Notes under the pieces: model-generated | Database searches by the model: none | The model's input: the letters and a program-made list of their open reading frames with translations, nothing else | Told to the model about the DNA's origin: nothing | Shown: positions 34,253 to 43,700 of the stretch, in pieces | Position numbering within the stretch: the first letter of the stretch is position 1 | How the letters are laid out: every line of letters starts with the position of its first letter | Translations under genes and position numbers: made by a program | DNA from: Candidatus Xianfuyuplasma coldseepsis | GTDB lineage: Bacteria > Bacillota_I > Bacilli_A > Izemoplasmatales > Izemoplasmataceae | Reading direction: 5' to 3' | Assembly: GCF_014023125.1 (NCBI RefSeq) | Contig: NZ_CP048914.1 | Location: forward strand, 558,001-622,000 | DNA length: 64,000 bases

Positions 34253-35380
34253 CTATTCTTCACCGTAATATTCAATCATAAAGTTTCTATAACTCTCAAT
34301 ATCATTGTCCGAAAACTTCTCACCGTAGATTTCTTTAATATGATTTAGTCTCTCAAATAATCTAGAGTCCTCTTCTCTTGTCATGAAGTAATCAACCAAC
34401 TGTATATTTTTGGCAAACTCCCGCATTTCAAGAAAAGAGAAGTTAATTCTTTCTGAAACATACCTGTTCGGCATCATTATGACCTTGTTATCTTTAGAAC
34501 CAAAATCAACAGGTTTTAAATTTCTTAGATAGTTTTTTCTTAAGTGTACATTTTTAGCGTTTATGTAACTGAGTTTACTTTTATTATTACGTAGGTCAAA
34601 AAAAACTTTACTCTCTCTAACTACAATTTCCCTGAGATTTATTTTCGCTACATCACTTTCACTATCTGATGTAATATGATTATCATCTAAATGATTATCA
34701 TATAATCTCTTATCATACATTAAAAATGCCGTACTAGGGGATAGGGGTAATATAATAATTAAACCAACAAGTCCTAGTCCACCACTACCAACAAAAAAGT
34801 CATTTTGTTGAATCACTGGGTTATCACTAAAAACTAATCGATTGCTTGTTGTGAAATCAACAATCAAATAGTCTAAATCCTTTATAACATCCGTATTTTT
34901 TTCCGCAATACTTAATATGCTGTCAATTGTTTCTCTCTTCTTTTCTTTTATTATAAAATCTAAAACATTACTAAAAGAAATTTCAGGGATATTTTCTTTA
35001 TGTCTTTTTTCTATAGATACTGCTGTAAACAAGGTATGTGCTTGATTATAAAGAAATTTGTTTACTTGCGAAGGTACTCTAGCGATTTGATATGAAATAA
35101 ATCTTCTCATAGTTTGTAGGTCTTTCTCACTAAGGGAATAGTCCCCTTCTATTATTTTATCAATTATGGGTTCAACATCAGTTTCAACTTCTCCCAGCTT
35201 TTTTTCCCAAATTAGATCTTTACCGTAATAGAAATTTTCATAATTTTGATTCTTATAAGGTATATTTTCTATGAACTCAATATTATCGTTTTCACCTAAC
35301 ATTATTGACATCTTTCCTTTCTCAGAAAAATGTTTCATATATGTTTTGGGAATTTGATGTTGTTTTTTGTGTTCTGACAT
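34253..35380 (-). CDS. DUF4238-family protein
   Basis: 375 residues. The N-terminus (KKQHQIPKTYMKHFSEKGK) is the hallmark of DUF4238, a widespread family of unknown function often found in accessory regions, followed by the conserved FYYGKDLIWEKKLGEVETDVEPIIDKI part and a predicted nuclease-like alpha/beta middle (DYLIVDFTTSNRLVFSDNPVI). No signal peptide or membrane segment. AGGAGGAATAT precedes the ATG. Last gene of the larger island unit. A defence role is plausible from context only. Confidence 0.72.
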   Translation of the reverse strand: MSEHKKQHQIPKTYMKHFSEKGKMSIMLGENDNIEFIENIPYKNQNYENFYYGKDLIWEKKLGEVETDVEPIIDKIIEGDYSLSEKDLQTMRRFISYQIARVPSQVNKFLYNQAHTLFTAVSIEKRHKENIPEISFSNVLDFIIKEKKRETIDSILSIAEKNTDVIKDLDYLIVDFTTSNRLVFSDNPVIQQNDFFVGSGGLGLVGLIIILPLSPSTAFLMYDKRLYDNHLDDNHITSDSESDVAKINLREIVVRESKVFFDLRNNKSKLSYINAKNVHLRKNYLRNLKPVDFGSKDNKVIMMPNRYVSERINFSFLEMREFAKNIQLVDYFMTREEDSRLFERLNHIKEIYGEKFSDNDIESYRNFMIEYYGEE

Positions 35381-35535
35381 ATATTCCTCCTATATGCAAA
35401 ATTACTTATTCGTTTCTTTGATAATCACTACAAGTTATAACAATAGGTTAAGTAAAGGTAAATATAATATATTAGTACAGATTTTCTTTTTTTTGCAACA
35501 ATAAGAAACACTTCTTTTTATTATAACTCAACACT

Positions 35536-36705
35536 TTAAGTTTTGGGAATTGCAACTTTCTCTTGTAAACTAATCAGAAATAGCCTATACAGAAAATCTC
35601 CCTTAGTATAACTTGGATGCTCTCCTATCATTGTTGCAATCACGTTACAAACCTTTGAGTACATATCAAAATATCTATCGTCTCCATTGAGGTACATTGC
35701 ACATTTCTCTCTCCAATAATTATGACCTATTGCATCATATATCTTGGTTGAGAAGTTAGAATTAAAAGGCAACTCGTCGTCACTGCATTTCTCGATTATA
35801 GGTATAATCTCGTCAATACATTTTCTTATTCCTTCAACGTAACTATCCTCTTCAATTTTGAAATTCTTCAGTGAGGAAAATCCTAACATAGTATTTAAAG
35901 TTTCAAGTGTGCTATCAATATAATGATAATCCTCGTACCCAAACCTTTTCGGCATCTCTTTCCTAAGTACACTGACTCTATCTATTAAAGACAATGAATC
36001 TAATCCTTCAATCTTTCCCACGCAGTTTTTCTCAATAAACTCATCTATCTCTTTGATAATATGATTAATCTGACTCTCAATCTGATTTATTCTATTGTTA
36101 GTAAACTCTTTAATTTCGTCATAAAATAAATGGAATTTTATTCCCCACCCTTTTTCACTCAAGTCATAATATATGTTTGTAAATATGTCACTCGTATCAT
36201 TAGTTAAACCCGTATTATTATTGAAAGTCCAAGAACTAAATCCTCGAATTGGCTTATCCTTACGTTTATAGTCCAAATTAGACGGATGCTGTCCAAACAC
36301 TGCCCTTACATGTTTAAAATACTTTTGTGAATCATATTCGCTTATTCCAAAGAAAATATCGTGTTCTTCATTGTGTTCTCTCATATTTTTGAACTCATTA
36401 AAATGTATACTCTCATATCCCTTGAAGATCTTCTCAGTAATCATATTAAGCCCAATCGATACATCCAATATTCCATTACAAATTGAGAGGTAATTGATGA
36501 GTTCAATGGTTTCCTTGTTTATTTCTAATTGACGAAGAGCTTCTAGGTCATATGAACAGAAACTCTCATAGAATATTTCGAACCACATTCTCAAAGATAC
36601 CAGTTTCTCTGAAAGCACATAATAGTTGTGCCCCTTCTTTTCAATTACTAATCTTAGCTTACCCATATCATCTTGCACTAATTTTCCTAGCATATCGGAA
36701 ATCAT
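35536..36705 (-). CDS. uncharacterised island protein with an RxxxxxH motif
   Basis: 389 residues, mostly helical, family not recognised. A central stretch MREHNEEHDIFFGI...YFKHVRAVFGQHPSNL contains R-AVFGQ-H, which fits the Rx4-6H pattern of HEPN ribonucleases, but this alone is weak. A predicted coiled-coil follows (INQIESQINHIIKEIDEFIE). AAGGGGGAAACAT precedes the ATG. It starts 47 bases after the stop of the membrane-protein gene 36753-37613, so the two are probably one operon. Effector of an abortive-infection-type pair is one hypothesis. Confidence 0.55.
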   Translation of the reverse strand: MISDMLGKLVQDDMGKLRLVIEKKGHNYYVLSEKLVSLRMWFEIFYESFCSYDLEALRQLEINKETIELINYLSICNGILDVSIGLNMITEKIFKGYESIHFNEFKNMREHNEEHDIFFGISEYDSQKYFKHVRAVFGQHPSNLDYKRKDKPIRGFSSWTFNNNTGLTNDTSDIFTNIYYDLSEKGWGIKFHLFYDEIKEFTNNRINQIESQINHIIKEIDEFIEKNCVGKIEGLDSLSLIDRVSVLRKEMPKRFGYEDYHYIDSTLETLNTMLGFSSLKNFKIEEDSYVEGIRKCIDEIIPIIEKCSDDELPFNSNFSTKIYDAIGHNYWREKCAMYLNGDDRYFDMYSKVCNVIATMIGEHPSYTKGDFLYRLFLISLQEKVAIPKT

Positions 36706-36752
36706 ATGTTTCCCCCTTAATAAATCACACTCATGTAATTTTGAGTTCTCTA

Positions 36753-37613
36753 TCAGTTCTTTTTAAACCAATGACGTCTCTTTTCAACTATTTCCTCTAA
36801 TCTCTCAACTTGAAGAAATTCTTGAATCTGATTTGTATTGTTGTATTTAACATAAAATCTGTCTTTATCCTCGTTAGATCTGTATAATGTTAAATCCTTT
36901 GTAATTTTCTTAACTTTAACTCCTTCTTGAAAATCCTTGCTTGAAGTGAATGAATCACCAATCTCTTTTACTTCTTTATTAAACACAACTCTTCCAAACA
37001 GAATCATTGGTACTGAAATTATAAAGGCTACAATTAGGTGTAAGGTACTTACTTCAAAAATCCTAAGTACAACTATAGATACAATTGTTGCAAGTAACTC
37101 ATTTATGTTTAAAAAGAAAAACAATCCAATTAGAGCAAAGATGGGAACAACCAATATGTATGCAACAAACACTAATCCATACAAGAGAAGATTTGCTATA
37201 GGCATTATTAACCAGAATAAGACTTTATTCCAGAATCCACTGTACTTTTTGTATATGGTTAAAGACTCTAAATAAAGCTTCACAATTTGATCCCAAAACA
37301 ATTTTGAAGTTTTTAATATGTAATCCTTAAGACTATCCTTAATTCTACAAACATACATCCTATAATATCTATGACTTAATACAACTACTAAGAGGTATAT
37401 AAAGAACACCATTCCAAAAACTATTGGCTTAATCTTCTCCAAAAGATACAAATATGCCATACCAACTGCTCCAGCAGATAAAACCAATGACAACCAATTA
37501 TCCACTACCCACGAGAATCCATCCTTATCAACTCCCATTATCATTCTTTCAACTTTAGACATCCGAAAGTATGATACTATTTTACTTACAAAGTTGATTT
37601 CTTCAATTTTCAT
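36753..37613 (-). CDS. uncharacterised multi-helix membrane protein
   Basis: 286 residues with about five or six membrane helices, including WLSLVLSAGAVGMAYLYLL, PIVFGMVFFIYLLVVVLS and two long hydrophobic stretches between residues ~140 and 215. A cytoplasmic C-terminal tail of about 70 residues is rich in Lys, Glu and Arg (EEIVEKRRHWFKKN). No family recognised. GGAGGGG precedes the ATG. First gene of the larger island unit, immediately inside the rlmH junction, and likely co-transcribed with the next gene. Confidence 0.6.
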   Translation of the reverse strand: MKIEEINFVSKIVSYFRMSKVERMIMGVDKDGFSWVVDNWLSLVLSAGAVGMAYLYLLEKIKPIVFGMVFFIYLLVVVLSHRYYRMYVCRIKDSLKDYILKTSKLFWDQIVKLYLESLTIYKKYSGFWNKVLFWLIMPIANLLLYGLVFVAYILVVPIFALIGLFFFLNINELLATIVSIVVLRIFEVSTLHLIVAFIISVPMILFGRVVFNKEVKEIGDSFTSSKDFQEGVKVKKITKDLTLYRSNEDKDRFYVKYNNTNQIQEFLQVERLEEIVEKRRHWFKKN

Positions 37614-37776
37614 ATTACCCCTCCAATCTACTACTTTGAAACTTATTTTTCATAACTATTTTACCATATCTGTTTTACATTCTATATACGTTAATTATAC
37701 TATAGAAAATTCGTTCCTACTATTCACGAAAGTAAATTGTATACTGAGACTCAAATGATAGTCTTAATCGGGATTC

Positions 37777-37831
37777 GGCTTCAAAATTATAGTTTACGAA
37801 CCTAGACATAAATAACAGGTCATATGAAGCC
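37777..37831. repeat. inverted repeat GGCTTCA/TGAAGCC near the rlmH junction
   Basis: 7-bp arms at 37777-37783 and 37825-37831, about 55 bp inside the copy A junction, next to the rlmH terminator. SCC ends also carry nearby inverted repeats; significance here is uncertain. Confidence 0.35.
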
Positions 37832-37837
37832 CCAAAA

Positions 37838-37859
37838 TAAAAAGCCCGAAAGGGCTTTG
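37838..37859 (-). terminator. rlmH terminator
   Basis: Minus strand AAAGCCC, TTTC loop, GGGCTTTTTATT, 28 nt after the rlmH stop. Confidence 0.85.
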
Positions 37860-37886
37860 TTATGATGTGCATGTCATTAGTTGCAA

Positions 37887-37907
37887 TTACTTATGGTACG
37901 GCTCGTT
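37887..37907 (-). repeat. rlmH 3'-end repeat, copy A (proximal att, inside intact rlmH)
   Basis: Minus strand AACGAGCCGTACCATAAGTAA, the last six codons and stop of rlmH. Reference copy for the repeats at 34173-34193 and 33123-33143. Confidence 0.8.
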
Positions 37908-38366
37908 GTTGTTAATTCTAAAGGAACGATATAGTTGTTCTAGTAGGATCAAACGCATTAGTTGATGAGGGAATGTAAAAGAGGAGAAAGATAGCTCTAA
38001 GTCTGTTTTTCGTAATACAGAGTTGGATAGTCCTAAAGAACCTCCAATAATGAATGTAATATGAGAAGAGTTGTAGGTTTTGATGTCTTCAATCTTATTG
38101 GCGAGTTCTTCTGATGAAAAGGCATGGCCTTTTATGGTTAAGGCAATTACATAGGAATCGGATGGGATTTTTGCGAGGATCTTATCTCCCTCTTTATCTT
38201 TCACCTGGTCTTGTTCCTTGGTGGAAAGAGACTCTGGGGCTTTTTCATCTTTTACTTCAATGATATTTAATTTGGCATAAGAGGATAGACGTTTTGTATA
38301 TTCCTCTATTCCTTGATTTAGATAATTCTCTTTTATTTTACCAACTGCAATGATTGTGATATTCAT
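37887..38366 (-). CDS. rlmH: 23S rRNA (pseudouridine-1915 N3)-methyltransferase RlmH
   Basis: 159 residues, full length. SPOUT-class methyltransferase acting on helix 69 of 23S rRNA. The SAM-binding knot [10 protein letters not shown] and the C-terminal [21 protein letters not shown] followed by NEPYHK are diagnostic. The ATG overlaps the stop of the upstream membrane-protein gene by four bases. Its 3' end is the insertion site of the island; integration has preserved the reading frame. Confidence 0.96.
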   Translation of the reverse strand: MNITIIAVGKIKENYLNQGIEEYTKRLSSYAKLNIIEVKDEKAPESLSTKEQDQVKDKEGDKILAKIPSDSYVIALTIKGHAFSSEELANKIEDIKTYNSSHITFIIGGSLGLSNSVLRKTDLELSFSSFTFPHQLMRLILLEQLYRSFRINNNEPYHK

Positions 38367-39241
38367 TCGTATTCACCTTCTAGAATTTGATGGGCAACTT
38401 CATCGGCAAAGCGAAGAAGTTCAAATAGTGGTTCACTGTACTCTTGTAAAGATTGATAATCCAGTTCTTTTGGTAGTTTAAATTTATGTTTTAATGAAAT
38501 GGCGACAGCCACTTCTTTCAAATCGGAAGCAACATAGTAACTGTGCGTTTCAAATGTACGAGGGATTGCTTGAAAGATGCTGTAAAGAATAGAATCTGGA
38601 TGAGTTGTAGGTTGATCTTCTGGGACAAATATCTTATCTTCATATTCCCCTAAACGAGTCATTTTGATACCCTTAATGTGTGGTTTTCCTTTACTACGGA
38701 GTTGTTGTCGTGGGATGTTATCGATTGGGATTCGAATATAGAATCCATCAAAATGAGTTGTTGTATTTTTCCCATCCGATGTGGTCATAGTACAACGGAA
38801 GATGTTGTATTTTGCATCGTTATTAAGTCCGGATGTGATTACGAATTTTGAGCTGATACTCGCATGTCTGGTAAATAGACCCATATCGATATTGAATTGT
38901 TTATCGACATTTGCTTTGTATTCATAAATGTAATCCATGTCGTGTTGGGAATTGTATAGGTTCATCAACTCTTGATTTAAATACTCGTTTTTTAGTTTAT
39001 TATTGCGCGTTGTAGCAGCGATAAAATAAATCAATACCATCAGAAAGATACTTGATCCCATTACACTAATGGGAACATACCATTCAAGTCCTGTGGAATA
39101 CAGAACAATACTGAGAATAATGACGACTAAAAAGATGATTGTATAGCTAAAAGTGAACTGCTTTTTCGCTTTTCGATTCATTTCCACACGCAGTTCGTTG
39201 ATTGTACTAATGACGCTGTCATAGGTTGTATATGAATTCAT
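38363..39241 (-). CDS. membrane protein with DUF3137-like domain
   Basis: 292 residues. Two adjacent membrane helices (residues ~30-72: [18 protein letters not shown] and [21 protein letters not shown]), then a soluble domain with [12 protein letters not shown] resembling DUF3137 proteins. Predicted cytoplasmic flanks are charged. The gene overlaps rlmH by four bases (ATGA), so the two are translationally coupled. Function unknown. Confidence 0.6.
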   Translation of the reverse strand: MNSYTTYDSVISTINELRVEMNRKAKKQFTFSYTIIFLVVIILSIVLYSTGLEWYVPISVMGSSIFLMVLIYFIAATTRNNKLKNEYLNQELMNLYNSQHDMDYIYEYKANVDKQFNIDMGLFTRHASISSKFVITSGLNNDAKYNIFRCTMTTSDGKNTTTHFDGFYIRIPIDNIPRQQLRSKGKPHIKGIKMTRLGEYEDKIFVPEDQPTTHPDSILYSIFQAIPRTFETHSYYVASDLKEVAVAISLKHKFKLPKELDYQSLQEYSEPLFELLRFADEVAHQILEGEYE

Positions 39242-39306
39242 AAATCCACCTCCATCTCCTCTTTATTATATCATCTCGTTGTGGGATTCTAAAATGTATT
39301 TAATAG

Positions 39307-39334
39307 TTGTATTGTTTTGCCTTTGTGGTATGAT
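39307..39334 (+). promoter_or_regulatory. probable fabV promoter
   Basis: TTGTAT, 16-bp spacer, TATGAT, about 44 bp before the fabV start. Confidence 0.45.
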
Positions 39335-39377
39335 AATATAGAAGAGTTTGACATTCAAAGGATTAAGGAGTTTTAAT

Positions 39378-40586
39378 ATGATTATTAGACCATCCATACG
39401 TAATAATTTCTTTACCAATGCCCATCCGGAAGGATGTAAAATAACCTTAGAAAACCAGATTAACGAAGCGAAACAACAGGAGCCATTTGACGGTCCAAAG
39501 AATGTTTTAATTATCGGCGGATCCAGTGGTTATGGACTCGCGAGTCGAATTAGTTTAGCTTATGGATCAAACGCCAATACCGTTAACGTATCATTTGAAT
39601 CCGCTCCACGCGGAAAACGGACGGGAAGCGCAGGTTTTTGGAACAATGTGTTCTTCCAGCATTTCGCTAAAGAAACGGGAAATATCCATAAAGATTTCTT
39701 AGGGGATGCGTTTAGTCCCGAGACCAAGGAACTAGTTCTCAACTATGTTAAAGACACCTTTGATGGATTGGATCTGATTGTCTATAGTTTAGCCAGTGGA
39801 GTACGTAAAAACTTCAACACTGGAGAGACGGTTCGTTCAAGTATCAAATCCCTTGGTGAACCTGTTGTTGGAACCACAATTGATATCGCGAGTATGACAG
39901 CTTATGAACTAGAAGTCCTACCTGCGAGTGAACAAGAAGTGAAGGATACCGTCTATGTCATGGGTGGTAGTGATTGGGCTGATTGGGTTCATACATTTGG
40001 AGAAGCTGGGGTATTAAATCAAGGATTTAAAACCATTGCTTATACCTATATTGGTGGTCCAACCACAGAAAACATCTACCGTAGAGGTAGTTTGGGACAG
40101 GCCAAGGAAGATTTGGAAGCTCATGCCTATCAAATGAATCAAAAACTACAAGAACAATACAATGGCGAAGCGTTAATCTCATCGAGCAAGGCTGTGGTGA
40201 GTAAGGCCAGTGTATTTATCCCCCAACTTCCAATCTACTGTGCTTGCTTGTTTGACGTGATGAAGGAACGCAAGATTCATGAAACCATCTTAGAGCACAA
40301 GTATCGTTTGTTTAAAGATATGGTGTATGGCGAACAACGGATTATAGACAACAAAGGACGAATTCGTCTCGATCACTTGGAAATGGATCCATCGGTACAA
40401 GAGGACGTTACCAATCGAATGGAACATGTTACAAAAGAGAACCTCTTCTCTTTACAAGGTACCAAAGATTTCATTCATGAGTTCTTCCAAATCAATGGAT
40501 TTAATATTGATTCCATTGATTATGAGGCCGATGTTGATATCGATGAATATGTCACAAAATACGTTCCAAAAGACTTACAAATCTAA
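39378..40586 (+). CDS. fabV: trans-2-enoyl-ACP reductase, FabV type
   Basis: 402 residues, the length typical of FabV. Reduces enoyl-ACP or enoyl-CoA with NADH in the last step of fatty-acid elongation; FabV is triclosan-insensitive. The start MIIRPSIRNNFFTNAHPEG, the nucleotide-binding LIIGGSSGYGLASRI and the active-site region YTYIGGPTTENIYRRGSLGQ, which carries the Y-x8-K-type catalytic residues, all match. AAGGAG lies eight bases before the ATG at 39378. No other fab genes are near. FabV is best known from Proteobacteria and some Firmicutes, so transfer in the past is possible. Confidence 0.94.
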   Translation: MIIRPSIRNNFFTNAHPEGCKITLENQINEAKQQEPFDGPKNVLIIGGSSGYGLASRISLAYGSNANTVNVSFESAPRGKRTGSAGFWNNVFFQHFAKETGNIHKDFLGDAFSPETKELVLNYVKDTFDGLDLIVYSLASGVRKNFNTGETVRSSIKSLGEPVVGTTIDIASMTAYELEVLPASEQEVKDTVYVMGGSDWADWVHTFGEAGVLNQGFKTIAYTYIGGPTTENIYRRGSLGQAKEDLEAHAYQMNQKLQEQYNGEALISSSKAVVSKASVFIPQLPIYCACLFDVMKERKIHETILEHKYRLFKDMVYGEQRIIDNKGRIRLDHLEMDPSVQEDVTNRMEHVTKENLFSLQGTKDFIHEFFQINGFNIDSIDYEADVDIDEYVTKYVPKDLQI

Positions 40587-40613
40587 AAACACAACTGCGG
40601 TTGTGTTTTTTTT
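40585..40613 (+). terminator. intrinsic terminator
   Basis: AACACAAC, TGCG loop, GTTGTGTT followed by T8. Confidence 0.9.
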
Positions 40614-40748
40614 GTTCGAATACGAAACTTATTTAGAAGTTTCCTTTCTTAATTAGAATCATACGGACAATTCACTAGATATTCACAAATAGGTCTTATA
40701 ATAAAAGTATAGATATTTAGAATTTGTATAAATAAAGGAGAGACAAGA

Positions 40749-43700
40749 ATGAAACGAATAGTTTTACTGGGAATTGTATTATTGACAGGATTCACACTAT
40801 CTGGTTGTGATTTAATTCCACAAAGTGTAGTGGAACAAGTTAGTGAAGAATTATGTCGGGAAGACCCCACAAATGAATTATGTCTGATTGATGATTTAAG
40901 TGACATTACAGAGACGGTTGCCGAAGAACTCGTTATCGATGCCATCAATACATTAAATGCAGCAGATCCGGAGTTGTGTGACACGGTATTTTCCATCACC
41001 AATACGGATTTAATCGATGCTTGTAAAGCGGGAACCTTATTACCAGAAGGTGTCACCTCATTTACAGTACTAACATTTGAGCAAACCGGAGACACCTATA
41101 CCTTTAAAGGATCGACTGGGGAAACTTCATTTATGGAAGTACAGATGACGATTGGTGATGTCGATGGAAACATGCGTGTTACATCGTTTATGACGACCGT
41201 TATTGATGATCCGACACTACCCGCGGATGTGGGTGCGACGGAGTTTGAAAATTTCTTCAAACAATTTATTAGTGATTATTTGAATACAGCGATTACCACT
41301 GAAGCGCTCGTTGCAAGTTATTTCGAAACAGCGCCCGATTCAGATTTTGCTAAGGATCGTACCGAAACGCAAACCAGTGGCGTCGTCATCACTTATGTAT
41401 CCAGTGACCTAATTGAACCGAACTACTATAAAGTAACGCTAGAATTTGATGAGAACGGATCACAACGGACAGAAGAAGTCGCCGTTCGCGTTAACCGCAT
41501 TGAGATGGCACTTGTCTTAGAGTTTGATGATATTGATGATGACTGTGATGGCATTGATGATGAATGTGTCGTTGACGATCCGGTTACCACAAAAGAGTTT
41601 AATACGTTACTCGATGATTTCATTGCTGATTATTTAGATTTTACCATCAGTGATGTAGATCTAGAGATGATGTATTTTATGAATAACATGCTCAGTGACT
41701 TTGGTATGAGTCGCCAAGACGATTTAACCAATGGATTACAAATTACAGTTGTATCAACCATGATGAAAGAAAACAACAAATACGACGTCACTCTTGAATT
41801 TACAGAAGATGGAACAAAACGGACGGAAACGATTGAAGTTCGAGTGAATCGGATTGACATGGCACTCTATTTAGAGTTTGATGACACAGATGATGATTGT
41901 GATGGTATTGATGACGACTGTGATGCTCCAGTAACAACCGAAGAGTTCACATCGTTATTCAATCAATTCATTCTCGATTACTTTGATACTACAATGAGTG
42001 ATGCAGATCTTGAGATGAAATACTTTATGGAAGCCACACTATTCGATTTCGGTATGAGTCGTCAAGAAGATCAAACAAGTGGTGTGATAATTTCATTACT
42101 ATCTGCTACACCAATGGAAGACAACAAGTTTACGGTCGTTCTCGAATTTGATGAGAATGGAGTAAAACGTACAGAGACAATTGAAGTGCGTGTAAATCGA
42201 ATTGAAATGGCACTCTATCTAGAATTTGATGAAGGAATTGATGAGGATTGTGACAATATCGAAGATGTTTGTGAAAATGGTGATTCACTTGTTGGTGATG
42301 AAGCCAAACTACTCTTAGAAGCCTACTTCAATGATTATAGCAATCCAGACATCGATAATGAAACCTTTGCGATGTATTATTTCAACAATATGGTAGATGA
42401 TATGTTCGCTGACATGCGGACTCAAGATTTGGCCGAGGGTGCAGTATATGAATTATTGAATGTCAACTTCTTTGATGATGGTACGTTTGAGGCTGAATTT
42501 TCACGTACGGCCGGAACTGACTATTGGATCCGGAAACGACCTGGACGAATTCGTTATGAAACCAGTGCATTTGTTGTCGAATGGGGAAATCCCTATGACG
42601 AATTTGCGATGGGATTAGAAGCGATTGATTTCCTCAAAGCATACTTCAATGACTACGGTAATCCAACAATAAGCAATCAAGACTTTGCTGATATGTACTT
42701 AGGTGGTATGTTAACCGAAGATTTCGCAGTAAAACGGGATATGGATCTTGCAGATGGTGCAGTATTTGCATATCAAACGGTACACTTTAATGAAGATGGA
42801 TCATTTGAAGTCGAGTACACCCGCACGGTTGGTGAAGACATCATTTTACGTAAACGTCCTGGACGGATACGTAAACGTCCCGACCTACTCACCGCAGAAT
42901 GGGATGCTCTTATCGATGAGCATATAGAGACTGATATCAATGTTGTGACAGAAACCTTTACGGCCTTTGTATCAGATTACTTGAATCCTGAAATCAGTAA
43001 CGATGATTTACAGGCCATCTATTTTGGTGATATGGATATGACGTGGTTCTTCGAACAACGTCAAGACGACTTAACCAAAGGATTAATGATTACGGTTGTC
43101 ACGGTTGAACCATTGGATGAATATGGCCACTTCTTAGTCCACGTAGATGTGACTTCCGGTGAAGAGACCATGCGAGAAGTTGTTCCGGTTAAAGTCATGA
43201 AACGAATCGATCAAACAACACCACTTTTATACATCCTTGATGGTGGTGGAGAAGATAACGATTGTGATTTGATTGGTGATTTCTGTGAAATTGTTACAGA
43301 TCCAATGATGGCCGAAAGCTACATGGAATTATTCTTACAAGAATACAACAACCCCGACATCACAAATGATGTACTACAAATGTATTATCTCGATTACTTC
43401 TGGATGTTAGACATGCGTCAAGAAGACTTGGCGATGGGATTAATGTGGAGTATTGATACAGTAGAGCATCTTGATGACAATACGTTCCTATTCCGCTTAT
43501 CCTCCTTACACGCTGAAGGTGTTGTGCATCGTGATATTGCAGCTCGTGTCTATCACAATGGTTCAATTGCTTACTTCAGAGACAAAGGTGTTGATCCTGA
43601 TGGCTGTATCCTTACAACAAACGTATGTCACTTTATGACGGTTGTTGATGACGAACAACTCATACAAGATATATTCGTCAGTTTCCTTCAAGATTTCGTC

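Larger units (their letters stand above)
33123..37907. mobile_element. tandem genomic island inserted in the 3' end of rlmH (SCC-like target, no recombinase)
   Basis: Bounded by direct repeats of the last codons of rlmH (33123-33143 and 37887-37907), with a third copy inside at 34173-34193 that divides it into units of about 3.7 kb and 1.05 kb. All copies have the same orientation and can encode the NEPYHK-stop end (the outer far copy has decayed to NEP-stop). Staphylococcal SCC elements integrate at exactly this site through serine recombinases. Here no ccrA/B/C, transposase or integrase gene is present, so the units would need to be mobilised in trans or are decayed. The larger unit looks more A/T-rich than the flanks by eye. 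All five genes inside are accessory types. Elements, boundaries and mobility are inferred from the repeats. Confidence 0.72.
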
